Source: Thermoplasma volcanium GSS1 (GTDB taxonomy: Archaea; Thermoplasmatota; Thermoplasmata; Thermoplasmatales; Thermoplasmataceae). Taken from it: 64,000 nucleotides of DNA. Shown here one piece after another: positions 9,162 to 17,190 of the stretch; the stretch's first letter is position 1, and each line of letters opens with the position of its first letter. The DNA lies in NCBI RefSeq assembly GCF_000011185.1, contig NC_002689.2, positions 1,364,001-1,428,000 on the forward strand, read 5' to 3'. The notes beneath the pieces were generated by a model that made no database searches, was not told where the DNA came from, and was given only the letters and a program-made list of their open reading frames with translations. The position numbers were made by a program, and so were the translations under genes.

Positions 9162-9563
9162 CTAAGACCTGTACAGGAAGTATACTCCTGTCGATTTTGA
9201 GGAGAGCAAGTTTTCCCCATCATAGACCAATACTTCCACGTATGCGATGCTTTTTCCAATCCTATCAACTCTTGAAATGAACCTTACGGGACCCTTTGCT
9301 ATGGGTCTCATGAACTCTGTGTTGAAACTCACCGTTACCTGATTTACTATGCCTGGATAAGTCATGGCTGACAGCCCACCGATTGCATCGGAAATAGCCA
9401 TAACTGCTCCACCATTCATTATTTCACCTATTCTGAGCAGGTTATTGCGTAGCGGGACGATTATGGAAATTTCCCCCTCTCTTATGTACTCCGGTTCAAA
9501 TTGAATTGTTTTTAAGAAGCCGTCAAGACTGAAAAGATTTTTAAGGTCAGAGCCGTCAAACAT
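9162..9563 (-). CDS. Hotdog-fold thioesterase, PaaI-like
   Basis: A 133-residue single hotdog domain of the PaaI/YbgC-like superfamily, expected to hydrolyse an acyl- or aryl-CoA. The central helix segment IMNGGAVMAISDAIGGLSA matches the active-site helix of PaaI-type thioesterases (usually HGG, here NGG, with the helix acidic residue Asp present), followed by a beta strand VTVSFNTEFMRP typical of the fold. It lies among beta-oxidation genes, so a role in freeing CoA from stalled or toxic acyl-CoA is plausible. A TATA-like box centred near 9588, about 25 nt from the ATG, suggests a leaderless message divergent from the acyl-CoA ligase gene. Confidence 0.8.
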   Translation of the reverse strand: MFDGSDLKNLFSLDGFLKTIQFEPEYIREGEISIIVPLRNNLLRIGEIMNGGAVMAISDAIGGLSAMTYPGIVNQVTVSFNTEFMRPIAKGPVRFISRVDRIGKSIAYVEVLVYDGENLLSSKSTGVYFLYRS

Positions 9564-9686
9564 CCCATGCTCATTTCTTACTCTTTTAAAAGTTTATGAT
9601 CACAATTACAATTATTTTTATATTCAGACATATTTCTATTCCTTGATTCATCTACCTTTTTTTAAGTAATTTCTTTTAGAAAGAGA

Positions 9687-9695
9687 AAATATATT
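9687..9695 (+). promoter_or_regulatory. TATA-like box of the acyl-CoA synthetase gene
   Basis: Box AAATATATT is centred 28 nt before the ATG at 9719, as for a leaderless archaeal mRNA. Confidence 0.55.
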
Positions 9696-9718
9696 AAGAA
9701 CATTAGCAATATAAATAC

Positions 9719-11308
9719 ATGAATGGCGATTACCAGCTGACAATAGACAAGATGTTAGAGAGCGGAGTCTCTTCGAATCCAAATCAGATAATAAATTATA
9801 GCGGCAAAAAAACTTTTACTTATAAAGAGTTCAGAGAGAGGGTTTACAGGCTCGCAAAAGCATTAATTTCCATAGGGGTTAAGAAGGGAGACACGGTAGC
9901 AGTCATAGACTGGGATACATACGTATACTTGGAGGCCTACTTTGCTGTTCCAATGATAGGGGCGGTACTGCATACGGTTAACGTTAGGTATCCTCAAGAT
10001 CTTATATACTACACAATGGATCACGCCGAGGATAAGTATGTTATAGTAAGGGACGAATTTGTCCCTATTCTCTCAAAGAATAAGGAGGCTTTCTACTTCA
10101 TAAAGGGCTGGATTATATATTCCGAATACGGGAATGTCCCAGACGAACTTTCTCCAAAGTACATCTATGATGAGTTGATGTCGAAAAACTACGATATCGA
10201 ACTTCCAGAAATATCGGAAAACGATCTAGCAACGACCTTCTACACATCCGGAACTACTGGAATTCCAAAAGGTGTACAGTTTACACACAGGCAGATAGTT
10301 TTGCACGCAATATCATCCGGCTTGGCACTATCTGACAGGCCTATTAGCCTGACTGCAGATGACGTCATAATGCCGTTGGTGCCAATGTTTCATGTTCATG
10401 CTTGGGGAGTTCCTTATATGACAATAATGAGCGGCCGGCAATATGTCCTTCCTGGTCGTTATGACTTCGATCATATAATAGATCTTATCGCACAAGAAAA
10501 TATCACGGTGATAGCCATGGTACCTTCGATCCTCTACATGATCGTTACGAATCCAAATGTAGGGAAGATAGCTGGGAGAAAGATAAGAGCGATAATAGGA
10601 GGCGGAGCTCTTCCTGAAGGCCTCCAGAAAGCTGCAGAAAAGCTTGGTATAATGGCAATATCTGGTTATGGCCTCTCTGAGACTGCCCCTATACTTACGC
10701 TAGCTACATACAACTCTGATGTCAAGAAGCTCCCACTTGAAGAGCAAAAGAAGTATCACCTCAAGACTGGAATACCAATACCGCTTGTACAGCTCCGTGT
10801 TATCGATGACAAATGGAACGATGTGCCAAGAGATGAGAAAACCATAGGCGAGATCGTGGTAAGGGCGCCCTGGTTGACGTCTGTGTATGTAAAGAACAAA
10901 GAGGGTACTGAAGCTTTGTGGAAGGGCGGCTGGATGCACACAGGTGATTTGGCTGTTATGGATAAGTTTGGATACATTAAGATAGTTGACAGAGAAAAGG
11001 ATGCGGTAAAGTCTGGCGGGGAGTTTATACCATCACTTATACTAGAAGATGCAATAAGTGCGTGTCCTGGTGTTGTTGAAAACGCTGTCGTTGGAAAGCC
11101 CCATGAGAAGTGGGGAGAGAGGCCGGTAGCCTTCTATACAGGTACTGCTAAGCCAGAGGAGATAAGAAAATGCTTGGAAGATATTGTGAGGCAGGGAAGA
11201 ATTGCAAAATTTTGGATTCCAGACGACTTCATAAACGTAAAAGAATTTGTAAAGACCAGTACTGGCAAAATAGACAAAAAAGTACTCAGGGAAATGTTGA
11301 AAAAATAA
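9719..11308 (+). CDS. Fatty acyl-CoA synthetase / AMP-forming ligase
   Basis: Activates a carboxylic acid with ATP to an acyl-adenylate and then to acyl-CoA. The 529-residue protein belongs to the ANL superfamily: motif YTSGTTGIPKGV at about 175-186, a GYGLSET motif in the middle, WMHTGD followed by VDREKD and VKSGGEFI, and a C-terminal domain ending TSTGKIDKK, where Lys517 is the expected adenylation lysine. The surrounding beta-oxidation genes favour medium- or long-chain fatty acids. A TATA-like box at 9687-9695 lies 28 nt before the ATG. It converges with the hydroxyacyl-CoA dehydrogenase fusion, with stops two bases apart. Confidence 0.9.
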   Translation: MNGDYQLTIDKMLESGVSSNPNQIINYSGKKTFTYKEFRERVYRLAKALISIGVKKGDTVAVIDWDTYVYLEAYFAVPMIGAVLHTVNVRYPQDLIYYTMDHAEDKYVIVRDEFVPILSKNKEAFYFIKGWIIYSEYGNVPDELSPKYIYDELMSKNYDIELPEISENDLATTFYTSGTTGIPKGVQFTHRQIVLHAISSGLALSDRPISLTADDVIMPLVPMFHVHAWGVPYMTIMSGRQYVLPGRYDFDHIIDLIAQENITVIAMVPSILYMIVTNPNVGKIAGRKIRAIIGGGALPEGLQKAAEKLGIMAISGYGLSETAPILTLATYNSDVKKLPLEEQKKYHLKTGIPIPLVQLRVIDDKWNDVPRDEKTIGEIVVRAPWLTSVYVKNKEGTEALWKGGWMHTGDLAVMDKFGYIKIVDREKDAVKSGGEFIPSLILEDAISACPGVVENAVVGKPHEKWGERPVAFYTGTAKPEEIRKCLEDIVRQGRIAKFWIPDDFINVKEFVKTSTGKIDKKVLREMLKK

Positions 11309-11309
11309 A

Positions 11310-13289
11310 TTATTTTCCCTGATAATTAGGCTTTCTTTTTGAAAGGAATGCGGATATGCCTTCCTTCAGATCTTCTGTACCGTACAGAGTTCCCATAGCC
11401 ATAGATTCCATCTCTAGACCATCGTCAAGGGATGTATTGGCGCTTCTAAGCAACAGACGCTTAGCAAGAGCGGCAGATATTGGCGCAACCCTCTCCGATA
11501 TGTCCTTTGCAAACTTCAAAGTTTCAGCATCGATCTCCTGCGGCTTGTATAATCTAGATACTAACCCGATTTCATAAGCCCTTTTGCCGTCAAAGCGCTC
11601 AGCAGTTAAAACGTAATAAGACGCCCTAGATTCGCCAATCAGCTTAGACAGCTTCTGCGAGCCTCCCCAGCCGGGTATGAGACCTAGCGTCACTTCAGGG
11701 AAACCGATCTGCACGTCTTCAGTTGCAACTCGAATATCGCAGGCAAGCGATAGTTCCAGGCCACCACCAAGCACGTACCCTTTCATCTCTGCTATTGTTA
11801 TCTTTGGCATCTCACTCAGAAGCTTGAAGATCCTTTCTCCTTTCCTAGAAAATTCAAGGAAATCGAAGGTACTGGAGAAAAATGAGTCAAGCTGTGCGCC
11901 GGCTGAGAATACTGATCCATTTCCAGTTATTACGACGACATTTATCTCTCTATCATGCCACAGATCGTTTATCTGCTGCTCCAGTGCATCTAGGACAGCC
12001 GAGTTTATGAGATTGTTCTTTGTGTTGTTAAGGCGGAGCACTGCAATCTTTCCATTCCTTTCAAGAATAACTGGGTCAGATGATTCTACGATAGAGGGCT
12101 TTTCCTGTTCAGTCTGTTGTCCTCGCACTGGGGGCTCAAATTTTTCAGATATGAGTGATTTAAGCCTACCTTCTGATATTGACTTGGCGGGCTGGAATAC
12201 CGAAACTCCGAACTTGTTGTATAGAGATTCTAATTTGCTTTTTATCTCCGCATTTGTGAGGCCTTTTGCAACAGTTATGGGGCCGAATGGCCTGTTCATA
12301 CCCAACTTGACGCCTATCTCGATGTCTTCAGGCGAGACGATCTTTTCCTCTATTATTTTCACAGCCTCATTTATCTCGAGCGCAAATATGTCCATAAGCT
12401 CAACGTTTTTAGTAGGCTGGGCGTCTGGTATCTGGGCCTTACCATTAACCCACTTGTAGAAACCTTCTCCTGTCTTTAGGCCCAGCTTCTTTTCGTTGTA
12501 GAGTTTGTTGTATACCTGGCATTTAGCATAATCAGGAGAAAGTTCCTTCGCGTAGTATTCTAGGGAATGGTATACAGTATCGATGCCAACGTAATCCATT
12601 AGCTCGTATGGGCCCATAGGAAGTCCCTGAGACCTAGCAAATCTGTCTACTTCCTCAGGTTTCGCTATCCCTTTATCAAGTACAAGGCAGAAGTAAAGTG
12701 ATTCGGGTGCGTTTATCCTGTTGACAACAAATCCTGGGGTATCCTTGTAAACCTTTATAGGTATCTTTCCAATTTTCTTGGAAAAATCATAAACTGCTTC
12801 AAATACTTCGTCTTCAGTATAATCACTCCTTATTACTTCTACCAGTTTCAATACTACTGGAGGGTTGAAGAAATGCATTCCAACGACCTTTCCCTTTTTC
12901 TTTACACCTTCAGCTATCTCTGTCAGCCTTATGTTCGAAGTATTCGTAGCAAGTATGGCATCCTCTTTAGTGCTCTGATCTAACTGCGCGAAAACCTGCC
13001 TTTTTATATCTAGAATCTCTGGCACAGCCTCTATGACGAGATCGGCATCTTTTACAGATTCAGGTATGCTGGTGAAGTAATGTATCCTTCCAAGCACCTT
13101 TGTTTTGTCTGATAGTTTTCCAGACTTTACAAGCCGGTCAAGACTTGCATCAATTTCGGCTTTGGCTTTAGCCAGAACATCATCAGATATATCCTCCAGA
13201 TTAACATCATAGCCAGCAAGCGCTATAGTTTCCGCAATCCCGTGACCCATTATCCCGGATCCAATCACGGTTACTTTACTTATTTCCAA
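11310..13289 (-). CDS. 3-hydroxyacyl-CoA dehydrogenase / enoyl-CoA hydratase fusion
   Basis: One 659-residue protein combining steps two and three of beta-oxidation. Residues 1-290 are the NAD-dependent dehydrogenase: Rossmann motif GSGIMGHG at 10-17 and the HFFNPP motif with His139. Residues about 295-385 are a second dehydrogenase C-terminal repeat. Residues about 405-659 are a crotonase domain with both expected catalytic glutamates, Glu512 in GGGLELSLACD and Glu532 in FPEVTLGLIPGWGG. The order, dehydrogenase first and hydratase last, is the archaeal arrangement and the reverse of bacterial FadB. It follows an SCP2-like gene by six bases, probably as one transcript. Confidence 0.93.
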   Translation of the reverse strand: MEISKVTVIGSGIMGHGIAETIALAGYDVNLEDISDDVLAKAKAEIDASLDRLVKSGKLSDKTKVLGRIHYFTSIPESVKDADLVIEAVPEILDIKRQVFAQLDQSTKEDAILATNTSNIRLTEIAEGVKKKGKVVGMHFFNPPVVLKLVEVIRSDYTEDEVFEAVYDFSKKIGKIPIKVYKDTPGFVVNRINAPESLYFCLVLDKGIAKPEEVDRFARSQGLPMGPYELMDYVGIDTVYHSLEYYAKELSPDYAKCQVYNKLYNEKKLGLKTGEGFYKWVNGKAQIPDAQPTKNVELMDIFALEINEAVKIIEEKIVSPEDIEIGVKLGMNRPFGPITVAKGLTNAEIKSKLESLYNKFGVSVFQPAKSISEGRLKSLISEKFEPPVRGQQTEQEKPSIVESSDPVILERNGKIAVLRLNNTKNNLINSAVLDALEQQINDLWHDREINVVVITGNGSVFSAGAQLDSFFSSTFDFLEFSRKGERIFKLLSEMPKITIAEMKGYVLGGGLELSLACDIRVATEDVQIGFPEVTLGLIPGWGGSQKLSKLIGESRASYYVLTAERFDGKRAYEIGLVSRLYKPQEIDAETLKFAKDISERVAPISAALAKRLLLRSANTSLDDGLEMESMAMGTLYGTEDLKEGISAFLSKRKPNYQGK

Positions 13290-13295
13290 AATTAA

Positions 13296-13622
13296 TCACC
13301 TCGTTTTGCCTATGACGCTAATTATTTTTTGAACAAAGAATAAGTCTCCTGAAACAGTGACCTTTCCGCTCATGAAAGCTGAAAAGGCGTTAAGCTTGCC
13401 GGTTATTATATCAGATAGGGTCTGATCTGAGCATTTAACAGTTGCATCAGCTTTCTCAGGTGTTTCATCTGTAAGTTGTATTTTGCCATTTTTAATAATG
13501 ATAGTGAATGGCTTGGCATCAGAAAGTGCTATTGAAACAATTTTTTCGGCGTTAGCTATTCCAGAAAGATCTTTTTCGTTTACCTTCGAAACCATTTCAT
13601 TTATTAATTCTTTAGAACCCAT
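13296..13622 (-). CDS. SCP2 sterol/lipid-carrier domain protein
   Basis: A 108-residue stand-alone SCP2-like domain: N-terminal helix, then beta strands including FTIIIKNGKIQLTD and DATVKCSDQTLSDIITGKLNAFSAFMSGKVTVSGD, which is the family hallmark. Such domains bind acyl chains or acyl-CoA in a hydrophobic tunnel. It is first in an operon with the hydroxyacyl-CoA dehydrogenase/hydratase fusion, so delivering or buffering acyl-CoA substrates is likely. An ATG at 13640 would add six residues, but a TATA-like box centred at 13649 is 27 nt from the ATG at 13622 and favours the latter. Confidence 0.85.
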   Translation of the reverse strand: MGSKELINEMVSKVNEKDLSGIANAEKIVSIALSDAKPFTIIIKNGKIQLTDETPEKADATVKCSDQTLSDIITGKLNAFSAFMSGKVTVSGDLFFVQKIISVIGKTR

Positions 13623-13643
13623 AGTAAAGTATAGGATCATAAT

Positions 13644-13655
13644 CCATATAATTTT
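13644..13655 (-). promoter_or_regulatory. TATA-like box of the SCP2/hydroxyacyl-CoA dehydrogenase operon
   Basis: Box AAATTATATGG on the minus strand is centred 27 nt before the ATG at 13622 and favours that start over 13640. Confidence 0.5.
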
Positions 13656-13729
13656 TCCCTAGGTTGTAAATAGTGAGCTATTAAATGAATTGATAGAATT
13701 AAGAATATTTAAAACTTAGAAGATATATT

Positions 13730-14260
13730 TTATTCTTCGTAATCGCATGCTGGATTTGAGCATCTAAATACCTTTATCTCTCCCTTTTGATCATATACCG
13801 GGACGAGAACGCCTACACCACACTTTGGGCAGAGATGTTTGTAATCTTTCGTGCGGTGGGATAGAAGTACGTCCACTATGCTGGCCCTAGATAAATATCT
13901 TGATAGATCTGTCAGCGTGATTATGCCAACGACCTTTCCTGTAGAATCAACAACGGCGCACCTTTCAAGACCGTTTTCGCTTAGATATGCCGCAGCGTCT
14001 CTAACATCATAACTACTTGGTACCTTTGGTATCGGTTTCCTCATCACGTATTTTATCTGTACCTCATCCGGCTTCTTGTTTCTCGGGATAAATCTCTTTA
14101 TAATGCTTCTTTCACTTATCAAACCAACGTCTTTACCTTCGTTGTCTTTAACTATAAGGCCATATAGCCTGTTTTCATTCATTATCTTGACAGCATCGAA
14201 GACGCTAGAATTTTCATTCACGGACCTATAATTTGTATTCATTATCTTTTCCACTCTCAT
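13730..14260 (-). CDS. CBS-domain pair with C-terminal zinc ribbon
   Basis: A 176-residue predicted regulator. Two CBS motifs (about residues 5-60 and 70-130) form a Bateman module, which in this family binds adenine nucleotides or similar ligands. It is followed by a zinc ribbon, CPKCG then CSNPAC about 25 residues later. This CBS plus zinc-ribbon layout occurs in archaeal proteins of unknown target. A longer frame starts at 14341, but the TATA-like box centred at about 14284 lies 24 nt before the ATG at 14260. The gene is divergent from the B12-type radical SAM gene, from which the starts are 105 bp apart. Confidence 0.8.
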   Translation of the reverse strand: MRVEKIMNTNYRSVNENSSVFDAVKIMNENRLYGLIVKDNEGKDVGLISERSIIKRFIPRNKKPDEVQIKYVMRKPIPKVPSSYDVRDAAAYLSENGLERCAVVDSTGKVVGIITLTDLSRYLSRASIVDVLLSHRTKDYKHLCPKCGVGVLVPVYDQKGEIKVFRCSNPACDYEE

Positions 14261-14276
14261 AGATTCAATATTTAAA

Positions 14277-14288
14277 TTAATAATATAA
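14277..14288 (-). promoter_or_regulatory. TATA-like box of the CBS/zinc-ribbon gene
   Basis: Box TTATATTATTAA on the minus strand is centred 24 nt before the ATG at 14260 and places the longer frame's start upstream of transcription. Confidence 0.5.
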
Positions 14289-14365
14289 CATTTATTATAA
14301 TTTAGAAAGAGTCCGACCGTTTTCTGACTAACTCCAACCATAAAAATAAGCGCAATAGATCATCC

Positions 14366-16120
14366 ATGCAAGAAAAAGGACAAAAATACAGTACTTTGGA
14401 AGAAAAGTTTATCAATAAAAAGAGTCTACATATCAAGGATAAGATGACCAGATTCGTACTTGTATCTGACACCACACTGAGTTATGAATATAGACACTTT
14501 CCATTGCTAGACTTTCTCCCTTGTGCACCTGGTAAGACAATACCTGGACCAATATACAGGTTCTTGAAAGGACCAGAACCACCTAATGTAAACGGGATAG
14601 TCAAATATGCTCCATATGCAGTCAGAAAAATAGAAGCTTCTCTGGTTAAGCGATTTGGGAGGGATAGTGTCGTTGTAGTCAATGAAGACTACCTTGGGGA
14701 GTACGTTGATGATAAAACTGAGGTCATAGGCGTCTCCACCATGGATCCGCTTGGCTTGGGCCCGACTACTATGTCCTATTATGCACTCTTTGGCGGTGAC
14801 CTTGATGCGTGGGTCAGACGCGAATGGGATACGTTGATGGAGAAGGTTAACAAAGCGAGAGAAGGTAAGAAAGCAAAACTGATAGTGGGCGGCCCTGGGG
14901 TTTGGGAGTTTACTATACTAAGAGATGAGATCGATAAATACAAGGTCGATTACTACGTCCAGGGTGAAACGGACGATGTTGTTGCGGATCTATTCGAGCA
15001 GGTAGCTGAAGGCAACATAGACAAACAGATGTTCTTCAATGGCTATATGAGCTACGACGAAGAGTTCCACAAGGTACTTAAAAAAGACGAGAAGTTTCTA
15101 GCACGTGGAATAACACAATCTGCCTATCCAAGGCTTGAAGATATCCCTGAAATAGTAAACCCGTCGATGAAAGGTATGGTAGAGGTCATGAGGGGTTGTG
15201 GAGTAGGATGCGATTTCTGTGAGGTTACATTGAGGCCTTTAAGGTACATGCCTCTAAGCATGATAATAGATGAGATAAAGATAAACGTTGCCGGCGGTGT
15301 AGACAACGCATGGCTGCATTCTGATGAAATATTCGGCTATAAACACGGCCACTTTTTCGAACCTAATGAAGAAGCACTTAGCGAGCTTTTCTCCGCTGTT
15401 ATGAGCGTTCCTGGCGTAAAGACATCTAACCCGACGCATGGAAGGATCTCAATACCTGCTGGATACCCAGAAATGATTGAAAAGCTTTCCAAGATACTGA
15501 AAGCCGGCCCAAGGAACTGGATCGGCATCCAGACTGGCCTTGAAACAGGGAGCGAAGTACTCGCAAAGAAGCACATGCCCAATAAGACTTTGCCGCTCAG
15601 AATTGGAGTAGATGGTTCATGGCAGGATATCGTATGGCAGGGAGTCAACGTAGAGACAAAGTACTATTGGAGATCGGCCTTTACAATTCAGGTAGGGCAA
15701 GAAGGCGAAACACCAGAGGATCTTTGGGACACTATCGCCCTTATTAACAAGTTGAGCAACTCATATGTTGATGGCAGGCCATTCGAATTTACAGTTACGC
15801 CTTTAGTCAATGTACCGCTTGGAAGGATAAAGTCGAGGAAGCTGAATACAAATCTACTTGATGTCAACGGCTTAGCTGTCTATTATGCATCCTACAGGCA
15901 CCTTGCAAAGATGGCAGCAAGGGACGGTTTTAGAGACGCCCATGGAAACGCTTTTCTGAAGCTAGCTACTGGCGGTCTAATATCCTTCGGCGGAAGGCTT
16001 ATGATGGACTTTATTGAGAAGAAAGCTGAGAAGGCAGGCGTTGACATAGAGAAGGTGAAGCGCTGGGGTGTCGAGGGTACTGATGAAATTACCTCATTGG
16101 CCCAGTTTGTAAGAGCGTGA
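14366..16120 (+). CDS. B12-binding-type radical SAM protein
   Basis: A 584-residue protein with an N-terminal Rossmann-like part (about 100-220, including IGVSTMDPLGLGP, LIVGGPG and YYVQGETDD) in the position of a cobalamin-binding domain, then a radical SAM core with the CxxxCxxC cluster Cys278-Cys282-Cys285 (GCGVGCDFC) and a C-terminal part after 480. The usual DxHxxG cobalamin motif is not visible, so B12 binding is uncertain. Enzymes of this class methylate or form C-C bonds at unactivated carbons; archaeal examples include the GDGT ring synthases GrsA/GrsB, which is one hypothesis here. A TATA-like box at 14340-14348 precedes the ATG by about 22 nt; Met27 is an alternative start. Confidence 0.8.
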   Translation: MQEKGQKYSTLEEKFINKKSLHIKDKMTRFVLVSDTTLSYEYRHFPLLDFLPCAPGKTIPGPIYRFLKGPEPPNVNGIVKYAPYAVRKIEASLVKRFGRDSVVVVNEDYLGEYVDDKTEVIGVSTMDPLGLGPTTMSYYALFGGDLDAWVRREWDTLMEKVNKAREGKKAKLIVGGPGVWEFTILRDEIDKYKVDYYVQGETDDVVADLFEQVAEGNIDKQMFFNGYMSYDEEFHKVLKKDEKFLARGITQSAYPRLEDIPEIVNPSMKGMVEVMRGCGVGCDFCEVTLRPLRYMPLSMIIDEIKINVAGGVDNAWLHSDEIFGYKHGHFFEPNEEALSELFSAVMSVPGVKTSNPTHGRISIPAGYPEMIEKLSKILKAGPRNWIGIQTGLETGSEVLAKKHMPNKTLPLRIGVDGSWQDIVWQGVNVETKYYWRSAFTIQVGQEGETPEDLWDTIALINKLSNSYVDGRPFEFTVTPLVNVPLGRIKSRKLNTNLLDVNGLAVYYASYRHLAKMAARDGFRDAHGNAFLKLATGGLISFGGRLMMDFIEKKAEKAGVDIEKVKRWGVEGTDEITSLAQFVRA

Positions 16121-16121
16121 T

Positions 16122-16132
16122 AATTATTTATC
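16122..16132 (+). promoter_or_regulatory. TATA-like box of the aldo/keto reductase gene
   Basis: Box AATTATTTATC just after the radical SAM stop codon is 27 nt before the ATG at 16154. Confidence 0.5.
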
Positions 16133-16153
16133 ATTTAACTACATATCATTCTT

Positions 16154-17158
16154 ATGAAGTATGTTCGTCTAGGTAGTTCAGGTACTCTTGTATCCCAGCT
16201 TGCACTTGGCACGTGGCATCTGCCAGGTTCGAATAGATACTCATCGGATGGTGTGGAGAAAGTCGATGAAAGTGAGTTCCAGAGGATCTTCAAGAAAGCA
16301 TACGATGCAGGTATTAATTTTTTTGATACCGCTAACATATACCACGGCAGGGTTGAGAAGAATGAAGATCATATAGATCACATAGGAAATTCCGAGAGAA
16401 TACTTGGCAAAGCCATCAAAGGATACGAAAGGGAATCCTTAGTCATAGCAACTAAGGTTAGGGGGCCAGTTTCTAAGTTCATTAACGGGGAGGGGCTCTC
16501 ACGAAAACACATAATGTGGCAGATAAAGGAAAGCCTTCAGAGACTTGGCCTAGAATACGTTGATCTCTACCAAATACACTGGAGCGACAGCCTTACGCCA
16601 CACGAAGAAACAGCGAGAGTATTAAGCCATATAGTCGATCTTGATATGGCAAGATACATTGGCGAAAGCAACCACTCTGCCGAAGATATAGTGGATTTTA
16701 TGAACATCTCAGAAAAGCTCAACTTGCATCACTTTGTCACGATGCAGGAGCCTTACAATATACTGCAGAGGGGAATAGAGAAGGATAAGATCCCTGTGGC
16801 GAAGAAGTATGGTATGGGTATCTTAGCCTATGTACCACTTGCACAGGGAGTTCTCACAGGAAAATACGTATCTGGGCCAGAAAAAGGATCAAGATCATCG
16901 TATTATCCCGAAATAATTGATTTCCACCAGAAGAATCAAAAGAAGATAGACGCGTTGATTAACTTCGCCAAGGAAAAAGACATAACTGGAGGGCAGCTGG
17001 CTATTGCTTGGTTGATAAAGAAATCGCAGATCGAGGGGATACCCATAATTCCGCTGCTCGGAATTACTAAGGAAAAATACCTTGAAGAAAATCTGAAAGC
17101 CTTAGAAGTAAACCTTACGGATTCTGATATGAGGGAAATTGATAGGATGGTCCTGTGA
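16154..17158 (+). CDS. Aldo/keto reductase
   Basis: A 334-residue NAD(P)H-dependent oxidoreductase of the AKR superfamily, closest in pattern to the voltage-gated K+ channel beta subunit/YghZ-like group. The catalytic tetrad is visible: Asp in FFDTANIYHGR, Tyr in the same motif, Lys in VIATKVRG and His in YQIHWSD. A C-terminal ITKEKYLEENLKAL segment matches the family's NADPH-binding end. The substrate is unknown; sugars or carbonyl compounds are typical. A TATA-like box at 16122-16132 is 27 nt before the ATG, suggesting it is transcribed on its own just after the radical SAM gene. Confidence 0.9.
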   Translation: MKYVRLGSSGTLVSQLALGTWHLPGSNRYSSDGVEKVDESEFQRIFKKAYDAGINFFDTANIYHGRVEKNEDHIDHIGNSERILGKAIKGYERESLVIATKVRGPVSKFINGEGLSRKHIMWQIKESLQRLGLEYVDLYQIHWSDSLTPHEETARVLSHIVDLDMARYIGESNHSAEDIVDFMNISEKLNLHHFVTMQEPYNILQRGIEKDKIPVAKKYGMGILAYVPLAQGVLTGKYVSGPEKGSRSSYYPEIIDFHQKNQKKIDALINFAKEKDITGGQLAIAWLIKKSQIEGIPIIPLLGITKEKYLEENLKALEVNLTDSDMREIDRMVL

Positions 17159-17190
17159 GCCTTATCGATAAAATATCGCATTATCCTATT

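Noticed and set aside
11677-12459. A 260-codon open frame on the plus strand
   Set aside because: It lies antisense to the crotonase and dehydrogenase domains of the fusion enzyme and has Ser/Pro-rich, low-complexity translation with no protein-like features; it is a shadow of the real frame.
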